Made by a program: the position numbers and the translations under genes
Notes under the pieces: model-generated
The model's input: only the letters and a program-made list of their open reading frames with translations
Databases searched by the model: none
What the model was told of the DNA's origin: nothing
Part shown: positions 54,150 through 62,126 of the stretch, piece by piece
Position numbering within the stretch: the first letter of the stretch is position 1
Layout: every line of letters starts with the position of its first letter
Assembly: GCA_023430365.1 (NCBI GenBank)
Contig: JAEZAS010000453.1
Location: 22,623-86,622 of the forward strand
Direction of reading: 5' to 3'
Length of the DNA stretch: 64,000 bases
DNA from: Planctomycetota bacterium
GTDB lineage: Bacteria > Planctomycetota > Planctomycetia > Pirellulales > Pirellulaceae

Positions 54150-54210
54150 GAGTTGTGCGATAGTTCGGAGCAGCAGCTTTGCTCCCTCTAGTAAGATTCG
54201 CACAACACTC
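54150..54210 (+). promoter_or_regulatory. Nested hairpin in the 5' leader of the FmdB-like gene
   Basis: Outer arms gttgtgcga (54152-54160) and tcgcacaac (54198-54206) pair over 9 bp. An inner hairpin ggagca (54167-54172) with tgctcc (54180-54185) has a 7-nt loop. It begins right after the candidate transcription start, so it is either an untranslated leader element or a small RNA. Confidence 0.45.
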
Positions 54211-54252
54211 AACGAATCTCTGGTGCAATTGGGCTTGGACGAGGCGTAGACG

Positions 54253-54567
54253 ATGCCGCTCTATGTGTACGAAGTGATTCATGAGGACGGAACGGAAGGG
54301 GAGCAGTTCGAGCTCTTTCAGAGCATGTCGGATGCTCCACTGACCCAACACCCCGAGACCGGCCAGCCGATAAGGCGGGTTTTTCAGCCGCCATCGATCG
54401 GCGGCAAGTGGTCCGATTCGGCGATGCACAAGTCGGTCGCCGACGATAAGAAGCTCGACCGGCTTGGGTTTACCAAGTATGTGAAGTCGGGTGATGGGAC
54501 GTACGAGAAGCGCGCGGGGAAGGGCCCCGACGTGATCTCGGCGGACAAGCCGTTCAAGATGGACTAG
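54253..54567 (+). CDS. FmdB-family-like protein without zinc-ribbon cysteines
   Basis: A 104-residue protein. The start MPLYVYEV and the segment FELFQSMSDAPLTQHPETGQPIRRVF match the FmdB putative regulatory family (usually ...CPxCG...), but the Cys positions read HPET, so no metal site remains. The rest is Lys/Gly-rich and resembles the long tails of this family. Function unknown. It lies convergent with the lipoprotein gene, three bases from its stop. Confidence 0.7.
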   Translation: MPLYVYEVIHEDGTEGEQFELFQSMSDAPLTQHPETGQPIRRVFQPPSIGGKWSDSAMHKSVADDKKLDRLGFTKYVKSGDGTYEKRAGKGPDVISADKPFKMD

Positions 54568-54570
54568 CAC

Positions 54571-56025
54571 TTAGGGCCAGTCGGCGACGTTCAGGCTGCG
54601 TCGGTAGGCGAGTTGTTGTTTGTCGCGGCCAAGGCGGTCGGTAATCTGTTCCCACTTGTCGGCAGCCGATTTCAGGGCCTCGGCCGAGGGTTGCTTGCCG
54701 GCGACGACGGCTTCCACCGCTTCGTCGAGCGCCGCGAGATATTCCTGGTTTCCGGGAATGCGCAGCGACATGACGGAGCGCTGCTGGGACAAGGATTGTT
54801 CTAATGCCCCTGCACACGAGTTGGCCGATTGGTCCTCGAGGCCTAGCCAGCGGCCGGTCTCCGCGAGTTGAGACTTGCGAAAGGGGGCCGTTGCCGGGCT
54901 GGTGGGAGACGTCCGGCCGCTGATCTCGCCGCTGCTAAGCCAGACGAGGAAATTGAGGGCAGCCTGGCCCTGTTTGGCGCTAGCGCTAACTGCCGCCTGT
55001 CGGCCAGGAATGCCCACGAGAGCCGCTCGGGTCGGTTCGCCATCGCGACGCGATTCCCATTCGCCAACCGGGAAGTTATAGATCTTCGCGGAGCCTGGCA
55101 GCGGGGCAAATCGGAGCTTGGTTAATGTCTCCGACTTCGAAGAGCTTACCGCCACCGCTTCCGGGAAACCGATGGCCAGCCCTGCTTTGCCGGCTGCCAG
55201 TTGTTCGAGGGTTTGAGCAGCCGTAAGCCGTTCGGGCTGCCCCTTGTTGGCGGACGCGAGCTCTTCGAGAGCTTGAACGAAGGGGGGCTCCGCGATCAGC
55301 GGAGCCATCGTGTCGGGATGAAAGAGTGCTGCGACCTGATCCCGATGCGTCACGTAGGCCGCCGCTCGCGCCAGTAGCAATCGGCTGGCCCAGCCCGGGG
55401 CGAGCGGCTCGGCGGTCGGTTGCCAGGCTTCCGGAGATTCTGGCTTGAAGTCGCCCAAGGCATTTGGGTCGCGCAATTGTTCGACCAAGTGCTGATAGTC
55501 TTCCCAGGTTTCTGGCGGCTGCAGATCCAGGGCCTCGAACAAATCTTCGCGGTAGGCCAGCAGCAATTGTGGGGAACCCAGAGGAACCGCCGCCGGCTGG
55601 CGACCCCACCGGACCTCGGCCATACGCACCTGGCCAAAGACATCGCGTTCGTCGAACTCACCGCCGCGGAGCGTTTCGGAAGGAATGGGGGCAATCAGGC
55701 CGCGTTCGGCGAGTTGGCCAAGCAGCGAGGAGGGAAACACGACGACATCAGCGGGCAGACGCTGGGCACTGGCGATCCTTTCGTACGTCGCGTGCTGCAC
55801 GTCGATCTTGCTTTCGGTTCGTGCGATCCACTGCCGAGCAATGGCCTCGCCCAGCGGTTCGTCATCGACGACCAGAACGCGCAGCGGGGACTGCTCGGTC
55901 GGTTTGGAAGTGTTGCTCGTAGATTCCGGGGAATCTGGACGGCAGCCGACGGCGAGCGTGATCGCCGCGAGGACTGCGAAGAACTGAAGGGATGCGAGCA
56001 GGCTTGGATGAAAGTGGGATCGCAT
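54571..56025 (-). CDS. Solute-binding-like lipoprotein
   Basis: A 484-residue protein with a lipoprotein signal: hydrophobic stretch and lipobox LAVGC, lipidated Cys28. The mature part looks like an ABC-type extracellular solute-binding protein of the sugar class: LRVLVVDDEPLGEAIARQW start, DVVVFPSSLLGQLAERG, LAYREDLFEALDLQPPETWEDY, AAGKAGLAIGFPE and ALNFLVWLSSGE. No permease or ATPase gene is adjacent. It follows the RFAP synthase gene by 46 bases on the same strand, so it is probably the last gene of that operon. Ligand unknown. Confidence 0.8.
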   Translation of the reverse strand: MRSHFHPSLLASLQFFAVLAAITLAVGCRPDSPESTSNTSKPTEQSPLRVLVVDDEPLGEAIARQWIARTESKIDVQHATYERIASAQRLPADVVVFPSSLLGQLAERGLIAPIPSETLRGGEFDERDVFGQVRMAEVRWGRQPAAVPLGSPQLLLAYREDLFEALDLQPPETWEDYQHLVEQLRDPNALGDFKPESPEAWQPTAEPLAPGWASRLLLARAAAYVTHRDQVAALFHPDTMAPLIAEPPFVQALEELASANKGQPERLTAAQTLEQLAAGKAGLAIGFPEAVAVSSSKSETLTKLRFAPLPGSAKIYNFPVGEWESRRDGEPTRAALVGIPGRQAAVSASAKQGQAALNFLVWLSSGEISGRTSPTSPATAPFRKSQLAETGRWLGLEDQSANSCAGALEQSLSQQRSVMSLRIPGNQEYLAALDEAVEAVVAGKQPSAEALKSAADKWEQITDRLGRDKQQLAYRRSLNVADWP

Positions 56026-56071
56026 TTCGACGGTGTGTAAACGAAGGTTCCGGGGCTATCGCAAAACCGGT

Positions 56072-57025
56072 TCAATCGAAAACTTGGATGGCAGCGGGAC
56101 GATTCCAAGGAGCTGCGGTTGTGAACTCCAGCGGCGGCCCACGCCAGGCTGCCGTCACTCGCTGTTGCAGGGATTCGGCCGCGGACTGTTCGCGGCAGAC
56201 AACAAACAGCGTCGGGCCCCAGGAGGTCTGTCCCACACCGACTCCGCCCGCTTCACGAATGCATTCGACCAAGGAGGCGAGCAGCGGGCCGTTATAGGCT
56301 CCGCCCTGACGGTGAGCGAAGCAAAGGCCGGCCTGGTGCCCGTATCGGTACAAGCTCGCGGCAAAGACTGCAAAGTCGCCGGTGGCCGCCGCGGGCACCA
56401 ACTCCTCGCTGGCGACTCGTTTCAGATCGTTGCAGAGCACTCGCAGCTTGTCAGCTGGAGGAGGGAACGAAGCCGCTTCCTCGTCGCCACTCAGTCCAGA
56501 CATGCCCACGGGCCGTACCAGCAGGAACCGCCATTCCGCAGGCAGATCGATGCGACAATCGAGCGGCGATAGCGGCTCATGCGGCAGTTTGCCCTGCTCG
56601 ACGATCAGGCCGCCCAATACGAAGCCATGGGCTCCCACGGCGGAGCGTTCTCCCCGCCCGACGCTAACCGCGAGTTCCAAGGCGCTTGCCGCTGGCAAGC
56701 CGAACAGGGCGTTCAAACCCGCGGCCACGGCGAGGCCCAATTGCGTGCCGACCCCCAGCCCGACGTGCTCCGGCGGAGCGGATTGAATTTCAATCCGGCC
56801 GGCGGCGGGCTGTTGATTCGACTCAGCCCAGTGGGACGCGAACTTGATCGCGCGCTGAGCGAGTGGTCCCGACGCTTCGAGCGAACTGGATTCGGAGATG
56901 CTCAGCTTGAGCCCCGGGGTATCGATCATCGCCCCGACGCCGCCAAATCGCCGTTCGCCCCAGCCGGGGGATAAGAGGCCGAAATGCAATCGGCTAGGAG
57001 CGAATACTTCGACGCGGCGAGGCAT
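56072..57025 (-). CDS. Beta-ribofuranosylaminobenzene 5'-phosphate synthase
   Basis: A 317-residue GHMP-kinase-fold protein matching beta-RFAP synthase, which couples 4-aminobenzoate to PRPP with loss of CO2 and pyrophosphate, the first committed step of H4MPT synthesis (MptG in methylotrophs). Diagnostic parts: VEVFAPSRLHFGLLSP start, FGGVGAMID, PPEHVGLGVGTQLGLA (GHMP glycine loop), RGERSAVGAHGFVLGGLIVE and GVGQTSWGPTLFVV. Its substrate 4-aminobenzoate is made by PabA and PabB, encoded just upstream on the same strand. It starts 9 bases after the DUF447-like gene. Confidence 0.88.
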   Translation of the reverse strand: MPRRVEVFAPSRLHFGLLSPGWGERRFGGVGAMIDTPGLKLSISESSSLEASGPLAQRAIKFASHWAESNQQPAAGRIEIQSAPPEHVGLGVGTQLGLAVAAGLNALFGLPAASALELAVSVGRGERSAVGAHGFVLGGLIVEQGKLPHEPLSPLDCRIDLPAEWRFLLVRPVGMSGLSGDEEAASFPPPADKLRVLCNDLKRVASEELVPAAATGDFAVFAASLYRYGHQAGLCFAHRQGGAYNGPLLASLVECIREAGGVGVGQTSWGPTLFVVCREQSAAESLQQRVTAAWRGPPLEFTTAAPWNRPAAIQVFD

Positions 57026-57033
57026 GCAGGAGT

Positions 57034-57651
57034 TTAGTGTTCGTATTCGAGTCTTGCGAGGCGCTCTTCAATATAGCCTTTCAGAAACTTCATTGCTTCG
57101 CGCTCCTGACGACCGGCTGTCTTGGTTACCGGAGTCTGAAGTCGGTCGAGCTGCTCGCGAATTTCAGCTGGGGCGAGAATGCCAATGCGAGTCGCAAGAA
57201 TGGCCGCTTCGAGCACGGCATGCTTGGCCCGGTTCCAGCCGAAAAAGTCGCGGCGTGTGCCCTGATCGGCGACGGAACATTGAATCTCGATCCGTTCTCG
57301 CGAGTCGTCGATGTGGTCGACTCGCAATTCAAACCAGCGGCAGCAGTCTGCCAGAATCCAGCCTTCGCCGCTGGGCGTCGGGACCAAGGGCGGCGGCGAA
57401 TCGATCTCACCAACGGCGGCGCGGGCGAGCAAGGCAATATCGTCAACAATGTGGAAGACAAGTGATTTTGTACGCTTGAGGTTTTGATAGGTCTGCGAAG
57501 TGTGATAGGGCCGGAGCCGGAAACTTCTAAGATTCCGGTCGACCATGGGACCCATGGGCGCTAGATGAGGTGAACCATCCGGAGCAGGGGTGAGCGCAAT
57601 GCCCTCCAGCACTAGGAAATCGGGCTCGTGGTTTTCGGCTGCGGGAACCAT
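57034..57651 (-). CDS. DUF447-family protein of the H4MPT cluster
   Basis: A 205-residue protein. LEGIALTPAPDGSPHLAPMGPMVD resembles the flavin-reductase-like barrel of DUF447 proteins. HTSQTYQNLKRTKSLVFHIVDD and DFFGWNRAKHAVLEAAILATRI are characteristic segments. Members of this family recur in H4MPT clusters of archaea and methylotrophs; the biochemical role is not settled. Lies between pabA and RFAP synthase, 20 and 9 bases from them. Confidence 0.72.
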   Translation of the reverse strand: MVPAAENHEPDFLVLEGIALTPAPDGSPHLAPMGPMVDRNLRSFRLRPYHTSQTYQNLKRTKSLVFHIVDDIALLARAAVGEIDSPPPLVPTPSGEGWILADCCRWFELRVDHIDDSRERIEIQCSVADQGTRRDFFGWNRAKHAVLEAAILATRIGILAPAEIREQLDRLQTPVTKTAGRQEREAMKFLKGYIEERLARLEYEH

Positions 57652-57670
57652 TCAAGCTTCGACCAATCGC

Positions 57671-58330
57671 TCAGAAGGTGACTGGTAGCAAGGGAGCTTG
57701 GAACTCCGGGGGGAGCGTTGGCCGCTCATCCCAAGGGGACGGCAATTCGGCGCCCGGATTCAGGCCCGCTTCCTGCAGGAAATTGGCGAGGATCTGATAA
57801 CCACAGTCGGTCAGGATCGATTCCGGATGAAACTGCAGCCCAAATAACGGCAGTTGCCGATGAGCCAGGCCCATGATCGTGCCGTCAGCCGCCGTGGCGG
57901 TGATTTCTAATTCGCTCGGCAGTGTTTCTCGATCCACAACGAGCGAATGGTACCGGCCGACCTGCAAAGGGTTGGGCACGTTTCGGAACAGGCCGCGTCC
58001 CGAGTGATCGATCATCGAACTGCGGCCGTGTACCGGCTCGTTCGCCCGGATGATCGTTCCGCCGAGCGCTGCGGCGATGGTCTGGTGGCCCAGGCAGACT
58101 CCCAGGATTGGAAAGCGCCCTGCCAGTTGACGGACGACGTCGAGCGAACAACCTGCCTGCTTTGGCGTACAAGGTCCTGGGGAGAGGACGATCGCCGCAG
58201 GAGTTAATTGCGCGATGGCCGATGGCGTAATCGCGTCATTGCGCACGACGTGGGTTGTCTGACCGAGACGCTCAAAGTATCTCGCCAGGTTATGGACGAA
58301 GCTGTCAAAATTGTCGATCAGGAGAATCAT
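57671..58330 (-). CDS. pabA: Aminodeoxychorismate synthase glutamine amidotransferase subunit
   Basis: A 219-residue class I glutamine amidotransferase releasing ammonia for PabB. Starts MILLIDNFDSFVHNLARYF; catalytic triad visible as Cys in GVCLGHQ and His/Glu in FHPES. SPGPCTPKQAG is also typical. Sequence alone cannot separate PabA from TrpG; adjacency to a PabB with Lys in the key position and to RFAP synthase supports pabA. ATG 58330 chosen over TTG 58336. It begins 10 bases after pabB. Confidence 0.88.
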   Translation of the reverse strand: MILLIDNFDSFVHNLARYFERLGQTTHVVRNDAITPSAIAQLTPAAIVLSPGPCTPKQAGCSLDVVRQLAGRFPILGVCLGHQTIAAALGGTIIRANEPVHGRSSMIDHSGRGLFRNVPNPLQVGRYHSLVVDRETLPSELEITATAADGTIMGLAHRQLPLFGLQFHPESILTDCGYQILANFLQEAGLNPGAELPSPWDERPTLPPEFQAPLLPVTF

Positions 58331-58340
58331 CAGCAATCAA

Positions 58341-59777
58341 CTACCGCAAAGACCGCAGCAGGCCGGCCGCCTTGTGCCAGGTTTCTTCGTATTCGCGATG
58401 CGGCTCGGACTGCGCCACGATGCCGCCGCCCACTGGCATCTGCCACCAGCCCCGACGGGCGGTGATCGTTCGAATCAGGATGCTCAGATCGAGCGAACCG
58501 TCAAAGCCATAATAACCAAGCGAGCCGCAATAGGGACCGCGAGCGGTTGGTTCGAGTTCGGCAATGATCTCCATCGCCCTGACCTTCGGGGCGCCGGTGA
58601 TCGAGCCTCCCGGGAAGGCTGCCCGTACAAGATCGAGTGCCGTTTTGCCGTCGCGGAGAGTTCCTTCAACGACCGATACGAGATGCTGGACAAACTGGTA
58701 GGTCTCCAGGCCGCAGAGCTGAGTCACCCGCACGCTTTCGGGGCGACAGACCCGCGATAGATCATTGCGCAGCAGGTCGACGATCATCAGGTTCTCCGCC
58801 CGGTCCTTCTCGCTGAGCAGGAGTTCGTCGCCGGCAAACAGGTCGGCTTCGGCTCGAGCGGTCCTCCGCCGGGTTCCCTTAATTGGTCGGGCTTCGACGC
58901 GGCCCTGATGAACCGAAACGAACCGTTCGGGCGAAGCGCTGATAATTTGCCCTCGACCGAAGTCGAAGTAGCCGGCGAATGGAGCCGGGTTCCTGCGACG
59001 CAACCGCAGATACAGATTCAGAGCGTCGTCAGCGGCTGGAAAGAGGAGCCGCTGCGACAGATTCACCTGGAACACGTCGCCAGCATAGATGTAGTCGATC
59101 GCCCGTTGAACCGCATCGCGATAGTCGTCCGCAGTGAAGTTGCTCAGCAGCCCCCTTACATCGCCAATCGGATAGGAAGGCGCCAACTGCTCGGGGGAAA
59201 GCAATGGCTCATTTTCCGAATTGTCAGTCCACCGACTTGGAATGGCACTCGTCGAAAGGAGGCAGCGAAATTGGGCCAATCGTTCTTCCGCCCGTCTCCG
59301 CCGGGCCGAAGGCGTTGTCTCCGGGAAACCTTGCGAAATAAGCCAGGCTTTGCCCTGCAGGTGATCAAACGCCAGGACGACGTCGTACAAGCCGAGAGCC
59401 ATCGCAGGACAGCCGAATTCATCGAACCGGGGCCGGGGAATCCGCTCGAAGCTGTGAGCAAGGTCATAACTCAGGAGCCCCGCAGCGCCGCCTTGAAAGG
59501 GAGGCAGGTTCGGCACGGTCCCGGCGACAAAGCCTTGCATTCGCGTTTCGATCGCCTGGATTGCGTCCTGGCAATCCGCGGGAACTTCGATGAACTCGAA
59601 GGGATCGGCGGCCAAGAACGAATAGCGTCCCAGCTTGGCACTCTGCTGGGCGCTGTCCAAGAAAAGGCAGTAGGGGAGTGAGGCGAACTGCTGTAGGCAG
59701 CGTTCGACGTCGAGCGATCCAACTGCCTCCACAAGCGGGAGACCGTCGATGTCCGAGCTTGGAAGCGGTTTACTCAT
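58341..59777 (-). CDS. pabB: Aminodeoxychorismate synthase component I
   Basis: A 478-residue chorismate-utilising enzyme forming 4-amino-4-deoxychorismate. The PIKGT motif has Lys where anthranilate synthase (TrpE) has Ala, which identifies PabB. Other marks: SPERFVSVHQG, ENLMIVDLLRNDLSRVC, GSITGAPKVRAMEII and YCGSLGYYGFDGS. The start overlaps the end of the DHPS-like gene by eight bases. Aminodeoxychorismate lyase (PabC) is not seen in the window. Confidence 0.93.
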   Translation of the reverse strand: MSKPLPSSDIDGLPLVEAVGSLDVERCLQQFASLPYCLFLDSAQQSAKLGRYSFLAADPFEFIEVPADCQDAIQAIETRMQGFVAGTVPNLPPFQGGAAGLLSYDLAHSFERIPRPRFDEFGCPAMALGLYDVVLAFDHLQGKAWLISQGFPETTPSARRRRAEERLAQFRCLLSTSAIPSRWTDNSENEPLLSPEQLAPSYPIGDVRGLLSNFTADDYRDAVQRAIDYIYAGDVFQVNLSQRLLFPAADDALNLYLRLRRRNPAPFAGYFDFGRGQIISASPERFVSVHQGRVEARPIKGTRRRTARAEADLFAGDELLLSEKDRAENLMIVDLLRNDLSRVCRPESVRVTQLCGLETYQFVQHLVSVVEGTLRDGKTALDLVRAAFPGGSITGAPKVRAMEIIAELEPTARGPYCGSLGYYGFDGSLDLSILIRTITARRGWWQMPVGGGIVAQSEPHREYEETWHKAAGLLRSLR

Positions 59778-61242
59778 GGCTGTCTCCTCCAGCCGAGAGT
59801 TGGTCCGGATCGCTGAGTGAGACCCCTTTCCGGACTCGTTCTTTGCGCAAGCGGTGACTCGTTTCCCGGCGGGTCAGCAGACCCCAGTCCAGCGCCTCAT
59901 CCTGTCGGTATTGCTTTCCGAGCGTGAGGGCAGTGAGGGCCTTAGCCATCTCGAAGCCAAGATAAAACGCATGCGAGGCGTCGATCTCGGCTGGCGGATG
60001 TTTATCGTCGGCGCCCCCGAAACCGGGATGCAGCAGACGTTCGAAGACGAGAAACGGATCGTCAGCGTGCAAATGTAAATCAGCGCCGATGAGGTGCACT
60101 TCTCCCTCCTCGGCAAAAATGCGGTAGCTGCGGTCCCGGATCTGATCGGCCAATTGCTGTAGGGCCGCCGTCCCGAAGTTCACGACCTTAGGGTCACGCA
60201 GCATGACCAGGCGAGGATCGATGTTCTTGGGCGGCGTTTTCGATTGCACGGCAGCGTACACAAGCCGCCGGCCGACGTCGCACTCCCGGACGCTTGTGCG
60301 CGCCCAGTTGATCACCTGCGTGGTCAGCACGCTCCGAATGCCCAGTTCCTGGCAGACGCCAAGCAGCAGCAGGTTCACCCCTGCCGAATCCACGTCGCTC
60401 AACTCGGTCAGATTGCCGATGCCCATCAGCATTTCCGCATCCGGATACATCTGACGCACGCGGTGGTATCGTTGCAGGCTTTCGGCAAAACCGCAGCCGA
60501 TCGGTTCGAGCACCGGATCGATTCTCATCCGCACGCCGGCACTGGCCAGGTAGTCGATCGACTCTTCCAATCCGCCGAGGGAGGGAATGTCGTCGGGAAT
60601 CACGACAACTTCGCACCCCCAGTCCCGCGCCGCTTCTCGGTTCGAACGATTCACCGAGAGCACAAGTTCCGCGCCGGCCCGAACGGCTGGGGCAATTTCG
60701 GCTGGGTTGAGGCTATCAATGGAGACCCTCAGACCGAGGTCCTTTAACGCCTTCACACAGTCTGAGACTCCGCTCCACGGTTCGCCCGGATCGCAGCCGA
60801 CGTCGATCACGTCGGCGCCGTCTTGTCGCAGCGATTTCGCCTGGCGAAGAATGTCCGCAAGCTCCAGCCGTGGAGCGTGGTTGATTTCCGCAACGATTTC
60901 AATGTCGTACTGGCCGTAGTTCTCCCGGGTTCGCTGCTTGCCGCTGAGATACTCTTCCAGCAGCCGCAAATCTCGTGGGCCTCGCTCCATCGGGACCGGA
61001 CTCATGGCGGCGACAGGCGTCAGGTCTCCGTCACAATATCCCGGCAAAATCACTCGAGTCGCAGCCGGCGGAATGCGAATATGTTTCGCGACCCAGCCGG
61101 GCGTCATGAGAGCGGCGACCGTGATCGGCAAGACATCGATCGTGTACGAAAACCCCAGGCTGGCAGAGAGTCGTTCGACCTCCGTGCGCAAGGCATGCTC
61201 GGCGAGTCGGCCGGTAACCAGGTGGAGATGGGCAGCGGACAT
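59770..61242 (-). CDS. Dihydropteroate-synthase-like protein of the H4MPT pathway
   Basis: A 490-residue protein. The centre has a pterin-binding TIM-barrel pattern like DHPS but diverged: QDGADVIDVGCDPGEP in place of GADIIDIGGESTRPG, RVSIDSLNPAEI for the SIDT strand, and GIGNLTELSDVDSAG for the last strands. The N-terminal 100 residues (LHLVTGRLAEHALRTEVERL ... LPITVAALMTP) form an extra domain absent from FolP. This is the DHPS-related protein found in H4MPT-making archaea and methylotrophs. Expected role: joining or handling a pterin with the RFAP-derived moiety. ATG 61242 fits MSAAHLHLVTG; an extension to 61344 is unlikely. Confidence 0.85.
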   Translation of the reverse strand: MSAAHLHLVTGRLAEHALRTEVERLSASLGFSYTIDVLPITVAALMTPGWVAKHIRIPPAATRVILPGYCDGDLTPVAAMSPVPMERGPRDLRLLEEYLSGKQRTRENYGQYDIEIVAEINHAPRLELADILRQAKSLRQDGADVIDVGCDPGEPWSGVSDCVKALKDLGLRVSIDSLNPAEIAPAVRAGAELVLSVNRSNREAARDWGCEVVVIPDDIPSLGGLEESIDYLASAGVRMRIDPVLEPIGCGFAESLQRYHRVRQMYPDAEMLMGIGNLTELSDVDSAGVNLLLLGVCQELGIRSVLTTQVINWARTSVRECDVGRRLVYAAVQSKTPPKNIDPRLVMLRDPKVVNFGTAALQQLADQIRDRSYRIFAEEGEVHLIGADLHLHADDPFLVFERLLHPGFGGADDKHPPAEIDASHAFYLGFEMAKALTALTLGKQYRQDEALDWGLLTRRETSHRLRKERVRKGVSLSDPDQLSAGGDSHE

Positions 61243-61253
61243 GCGAGGGCCGG

Positions 61254-62051
61254 TCACGATTGCGTTCCGCCATAACGGAATCCGCCGTTTACGTTGATGA
61301 TTTGCCCAGTGATGAAATCCGCGGCAGGAGAACTCAGAAAGCACATCACACGAGCGACATCCGCGGGTGTTCCCCAGCGCTCAAGCAGCGCTTCGCTCTG
61401 GGCACGCTGCTGCCAATACTCCGACGCCTGTTCGCCCCAGGCCGTGCGAATCCAACCGGGAGCAACGCAGTTCACACGGACCAGCGGAGCCAGCGACTGG
61501 GCCAGGCTGCGGGTGAACGACATGATCGCACCCTTCGTGGTCGAGAACATCTCGCCGCTGTCCCCTGCCATGCCTTGCTCGGCCTGATCCCAGCCCACAT
61601 TGAGAATCACACCTCGCGTCTGAGAACCCTTCATCCGCTCGCCGACGAGTCGCGACAGGCGAACCGTTCCCAGCACATCGACACGCCACAGCAGGTCTAG
61701 CTTTTCTTCGAACGACCAGGCCGCCGTTTCGCCGGTCAGCACATCGGCCCCCGCATTATTGATCCAGATATCGGCCCGGCCGAAGCATGCCCAGGCGGCA
61801 TCGACCATAGGTTCAATCGAACCCAAATCAGCAAGGTCGCCAAACACGCTTGCGACACGATCGCCTGCCTCAGCCACTAGCTTTTCAGTGGTGGCGATAT
61901 CCTCGCTTGGCCTGCGGGCATGCAACACCACACTCGCGCCGACGCGGGCTAATTCAAGGGCAATCGAACGTCCCATTCCCCGCGACGACCCGGTCACGAC
62001 GGCGACCTTGCCGCTGAGCGATTCGGACCTGGCATGAGCTGCGTCTGACAC
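61254..62051 (-). CDS. Short-chain dehydrogenase/reductase with altered catalytic residues
   Basis: A Rossmann-fold protein with VVTGSSRGMGRSIA (cofactor loop), an Arg after beta-2 favouring NADP(H) (LHARRP), WINNAGAD, and VAPGWIRT. The catalytic YxxxK reads FSTTK, so the Tyr is Phe, and the Ser strand reads ILNVGWDQ without the usual Ser. C-terminus FITGQIINVNGGFRYGG is normal. Classical SDR chemistry is therefore doubtful. GTG 62051 is a reasonable start; a TTG at 62063 would add four residues. It lies 11 bases before the DHPS-like gene, which argues for a role in the same pathway, perhaps pterin reduction or binding (inference). Confidence 0.8.
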   Translation of the reverse strand: MSDAAHARSESLSGKVAVVTGSSRGMGRSIALELARVGASVVLHARRPSEDIATTEKLVAEAGDRVASVFGDLADLGSIEPMVDAAWACFGRADIWINNAGADVLTGETAAWSFEEKLDLLWRVDVLGTVRLSRLVGERMKGSQTRGVILNVGWDQAEQGMAGDSGEMFSTTKGAIMSFTRSLAQSLAPLVRVNCVAPGWIRTAWGEQASEYWQQRAQSEALLERWGTPADVARVMCFLSSPAADFITGQIINVNGGFRYGGTQS

Positions 62052-62126
62052 GGTGCACCGCAAACAAACCGAAGGGTTCTAACTGGAAACAACTGCCGCC
62101 AGCGTCTTAAGGGTCAAGGTGAAGGG

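Noticed and set aside
58341..59777. Anthranilate synthase component I (TrpE)
   Set aside because: The PIKGT motif has Lys, the PabB signature, and the neighbours are pABA-using genes rather than trp genes.
59770..61242. Ordinary folate-pathway dihydropteroate synthase (folP)
   Set aside because: The pterin-site motifs are diverged and a 100-residue N-terminal domain is added; gene context is H4MPT.
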